DNA of 64,000 nucleotides from Blautia sp. MSJ-19 (GTDB taxonomy: Bacteria > Bacillota > Clostridia > Lachnospirales > Lachnospiraceae). The stretch is taken from assembly GCF_018918125.1 (NCBI RefSeq), contig NZ_JAHLQA010000007.1, positions 186,001 through 250,000 of the forward strand, given 5' to 3'. Numbering within the stretch: the first letter of the stretch is position 1; each line of letters starts with the position of its first letter. The notes beneath the pieces are model-generated. The model was given only the letters and a program-made list of their open reading frames with translations. It searched no databases and was not told where the DNA came from. A program made the translations under genes and the position numbers. Of this stretch, positions 61,878 through 64,000 are shown piece by piece.

Positions 61878-61912
61878 AAAAGCCAGACTTCTGTGACGGA
61901 GGTCTGGCTTTT
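61878..61912 (+). terminator. Intrinsic terminator between murD and murA
   Basis: AAAAGCCAGAC pairs with GTCTGGCTTTT across a 13-base loop that can pair further (CTT/AGG region); the 3' arm ends in four T. Confidence 0.8.
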
Positions 61913-61953
61913 GGCATATACTAACAGTAAGAGTCCCTGAAGGAGTGGACCAG

Positions 61954-63219
61954 GTGGATGAGATTCACATTGTCGGGGGGAAAAAGATCTGTGGAAGTAT
62001 AGTGGTGCAGGGATCCAAGAATACGGTGCTGCCTCTGATGGCAGCTTCTTTACTTCATGCCGGGGTCAGCGTGCTGAGAGGATGCCCGCGGATCACAGAT
62101 GTATTTTGTATGGAAGAGATCCTGCAGAGACTGGGAGCAGTTACCTGGTGGAAAGAACATGATCTGTATCTGGATTGCACGCGGGCGAATGGAACAGAAG
62201 TACCGGAACAGTATGCCGGAAAAATGCGCTGTTCTGTAATCCTGCTGGGGGCTTTGCTGGGAAGATGGCAGAAAGGCGCTATCGGTTATCCGGGTGGCTG
62301 TGTGATCGGAAAAAGACCGGTAGATCTGCATCTTTATGCCTTACGTTCTCTTGGCGCGGAGATCACAGAACAGGAGGGAATGCTTCATGCATCTGCCAGA
62401 AAACTGAAAGGCGGAGAGATCTTTTTTGCAAAGAAGAGTGTGGGAGCGACAGAGCAGGCTGTACTGGCAGCGGTGCTTGCAGAGGGGAAGACTGTGATCA
62501 GAAACTGTGCGGAAGAACCGGAAATTCTGTGGCTGTGCAGATATCTGCGCAGTATGGGCGCCAGGATCTGTGGAGAGGGAGGACCATGTATTGAGATAGA
62601 AGGAGTGTCGGCACTTCAGGGTGGAGAGATGAAGATCCCGGCAGACCGGATCGTGACAGGAACCTATCTCTGTGCGGCTGCAGCAACGCGTGGGAAGGTC
62701 ACGATTCCCAATGCCCCGGAAGGCGAACTGGACGCTTTCCTGGAAGTATATCGGAAAATGGGTGGACAATATGAATGGAAGAGTGGTAAACTAATAGCTA
62801 ACGGAATGGGAATCCGTTTTCCGGTGGAATATCTGGAGACGGCAGTTTATCCTGGATTTCCGACAGATCTTCAGTCTCCGCTCCTTGCAGTTCTTGCAAC
62901 AGTGGATGGAGAAAGCTGTATAAAAGAAAATATATTTGAAAACCGTTTCAGAATCTGTCAGGAACTCGCGGAAATGGGCGCGGAGGTACAGACTGACGGA
63001 CGCAAAGTAAAGATACGAGGTGGCAGACTTGCCGGATGCAGAGTGAGGGCAGGAGAGCTGAGAGGTGGAGCAGCGCTTGTGATCGCGGCACTGGCAGCAG
63101 AGGGATACTCGGTTGTTGAGGGCAATTCTTTCATCAGGCGTGGATATGAGAATCTCTGTGGAGATCTCAGAGCAGCAGGCGGTTTGATAACAGAGGATAC
63201 AGGTAGTATTTATATATGA
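61954..63219 (+). CDS. murA: UDP-N-acetylglucosamine 1-carboxyvinyltransferase
   Basis: 421 residues from GTG 61954, 8 bases after AAGGAG (a GTG at 61945 overlaps that site). First committed step of peptidoglycan synthesis. GSKNTVLPLMAA (Lys of the active site), PGGCVIGKRPVDLHL with the fosfomycin-target cysteine at residue 116, and TDLQSPLLA. It lies beside divIB, where murB is more usual. Stop overlaps the divIB start. Confidence 0.95.
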   Translation: MDEIHIVGGKKICGSIVVQGSKNTVLPLMAASLLHAGVSVLRGCPRITDVFCMEEILQRLGAVTWWKEHDLYLDCTRANGTEVPEQYAGKMRCSVILLGALLGRWQKGAIGYPGGCVIGKRPVDLHLYALRSLGAEITEQEGMLHASARKLKGGEIFFAKKSVGATEQAVLAAVLAEGKTVIRNCAEEPEILWLCRYLRSMGARICGEGGPCIEIEGVSALQGGEMKIPADRIVTGTYLCAAAATRGKVTIPNAPEGELDAFLEVYRKMGGQYEWKSGKLIANGMGIRFPVEYLETAVYPGFPTDLQSPLLAVLATVDGESCIKENIFENRFRICQELAEMGAEVQTDGRKVKIRGGRLAGCRVRAGELRGGAALVIAALAAEGYSVVEGNSFIRRGYENLCGDLRAAGGLITEDTGSIYI

Positions 63220-64000
63220 GAACATCCAATTACAGGAAATTTAAAATAACAAAACAAACGATCAGGACGATTCTGGGAGCAGCAGCGGTGGCAGTGCTTG
63301 CAGGAATCATTTTTTTCTTTGCTTATTTCCATGTTACAAAGGTTGAAGTGATGGAGAGTACGCATTACAGCAGTGATGAACTTAAAGAAATGATTCTGAC
63401 AGGAACGTTTTCTTCCAATTCCATTCTGGCACCGCTTACATGTTCCAGAGATCATGTAGAGGATATTCCGTATATTGAGGGATATTCAGTCAGTCGTTCT
63501 GGCAGAAACTCGATCGTGATCAGTGTTCGTGAAAAAAATATAGTCGGCTGCATTCCATATCTGGATAATTATATTTATTTTGATCGCAGTGGCATTTTTG
63601 TGGAAGGCGACAAAAACAGAGATGAGACAGTGCCGTTTTTTGACGGGATCGAAGTCAGGAAGGTAATCATGAATGAAAAACTTCCGATCAAGGATTCTGT
63701 TTTGAATACAGCGGTGGCACTTTCTACGATCTTTGCCAAAAATGATATGACGCCGGATCACATTGAGCTGGAAGAGGATTCTACGATCGATCTGGTTTAT
63801 GGGGATATCACGGTCAAACTTGGGAAGGATAAATATCTGGAGGACAAAATGAACAGAGCCATTGCGATCCTTCCGCAGATAGCCGGAGAAAAAGGTGTGC
63901 TTCATATGGAGAACATCACGGAAATTTCCAAGACAGTTACTTTTGAAAAAGAAGAGGAAGAGGTAACTGCGGAGAACTGGACCGGAGGCTATGATGAAAA
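63216..64000 (+). CDS. divIB: Cell division protein DivIB/FtsQ (5' part)
   Basis: Starts at ATG 63216, overlapping the murA stop (ATGA), and is open to the window end (261 codons seen). Short basic cytoplasmic part, membrane helix about 18-39, then a POTRA domain (VTKVEVMESTHYSSDELKEM) and the beta domain with EKNIVGCIPYLDNYIYFDRSG. Bridges FtsL/DivIC in the divisome. The C-terminus becomes acidic (EKEEEEVTAEN) where the window ends. Confidence 0.88.
   Translation, partial: MRTSNYRKFKITKQTIRTILGAAAVAVLAGIIFFFAYFHVTKVEVMESTHYSSDELKEMILTGTFSSNSILAPLTCSRDHVEDIPYIEGYSVSRSGRNSIVISVREKNIVGCIPYLDNYIYFDRSGIFVEGDKNRDETVPFFDGIEVRKVIMNEKLPIKDSVLNTAVALSTIFAKNDMTPDHIELEEDSTIDLVYGDITVKLGKDKYLEDKMNRAIAILPQIAGEKGVLHMENITEISKTVTFEKEEEEVTAENWTGGYDE

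Overview
The window looks like chromosomal DNA of an anaerobic, low-to-mid GC Firmicute of the family Lachnospiraceae (Blautia/Ruminococcus-like; the genus is inference). The reasons are an oxygen-independent class III ribonucleotide reductase, an [FeFe]-hydrogenase maturase, meso-DAP-type murE with dapF, a PASTA-kinase/phosphatase pair, a sortase-type surface protein ending in a PKTG motif, and many canonical TTGnnn-17-TATAAT promoters with strong AGGAGG ribosome binding sites. No rRNA, tRNA, insertion sequence, prophage or CRISPR array was seen.

Layout. 1-3.4 kb: the end of a flavin/NAD enoate-reductase-type gene and two diverged shikimate/quinate dehydrogenase paralogues; a small hydrophobic peptide gene with a convergent short RNA (type I toxin-antitoxin-like) sits between the paralogues. 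3.5-10.9 kb: two DtxR-like regulators and a CydDC-like heterodimeric ABC exporter, bracketed by two direct copies of a long noncoding element carrying 53-bp tandem repeats. 11-13.4 kb: dapF and hydF. 13.6-16.3 kb: a polar amino acid ABC importer. 16.5-26.7 kb: metabolic and single genes (M20 amidohydrolase, CBS protein, asnA, zinc-ribbon membrane protein, nrdD with tandem NrdR boxes, an orphan EutJ chaperone, XRE regulator, carbamate kinase, aldose epimerase-like protein). 26.7-29.1 kb: D-lyxose isomerase and a cell-wall surface protein. 29.1-33.5 kb: a thiamine operon thiW-thiM-thiE-thiD-thiC on the minus strand behind a TPP riboswitch and terminator. 33.7-47.4 kb: murE-priA, then the conserved Firmicute block def-fmt-yugP-rsmB-rlmN-stp-prkC-rsgA-rpe-thiN. 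47.4-53.1 kb: small housekeeping genes (YgjP-type metallohydrolase, DUF1294, SGNH hydrolase, CobW-like GTPase, HAD phosphatase, ychF, lgt). 53.2-64 kb: the division and cell wall cluster mraZ-rsmH-ftsL-pbp-pbp-mraY-murD-murA-divIB, cut by the window end.

How it fits together. Peptidoglycan precursor genes (dapF, murE, mraY, murD, murA), septal synthesis genes (ftsL, two PBPs, divIB) and the PASTA kinase that monitors wall precursors are all here. Thiamine is handled by a riboswitch-controlled uptake/salvage/pyrimidine operon, with thiN finishing TPP synthesis in another operon. The two regulators and exporter at 4.4-10.2 kb form a self-contained cassette whose flanking repeats could recombine.

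Most unusual signals: (i) two copies, 36 kb apart, of a ~175-nt three-armed element whose stems are conserved by compensatory base changes and which each abut a stop codon and precede a gene; (ii) the repeat-bracketed DtxR/DtxR/ABC cassette, in which the second regulator has lost the metal-ligand signature kept by the first; (iii) the small hydrophobic peptide plus convergent RNA; (iv) a strong terminator whose 3' arm and U-run lead directly into the start codon of the second PBP.
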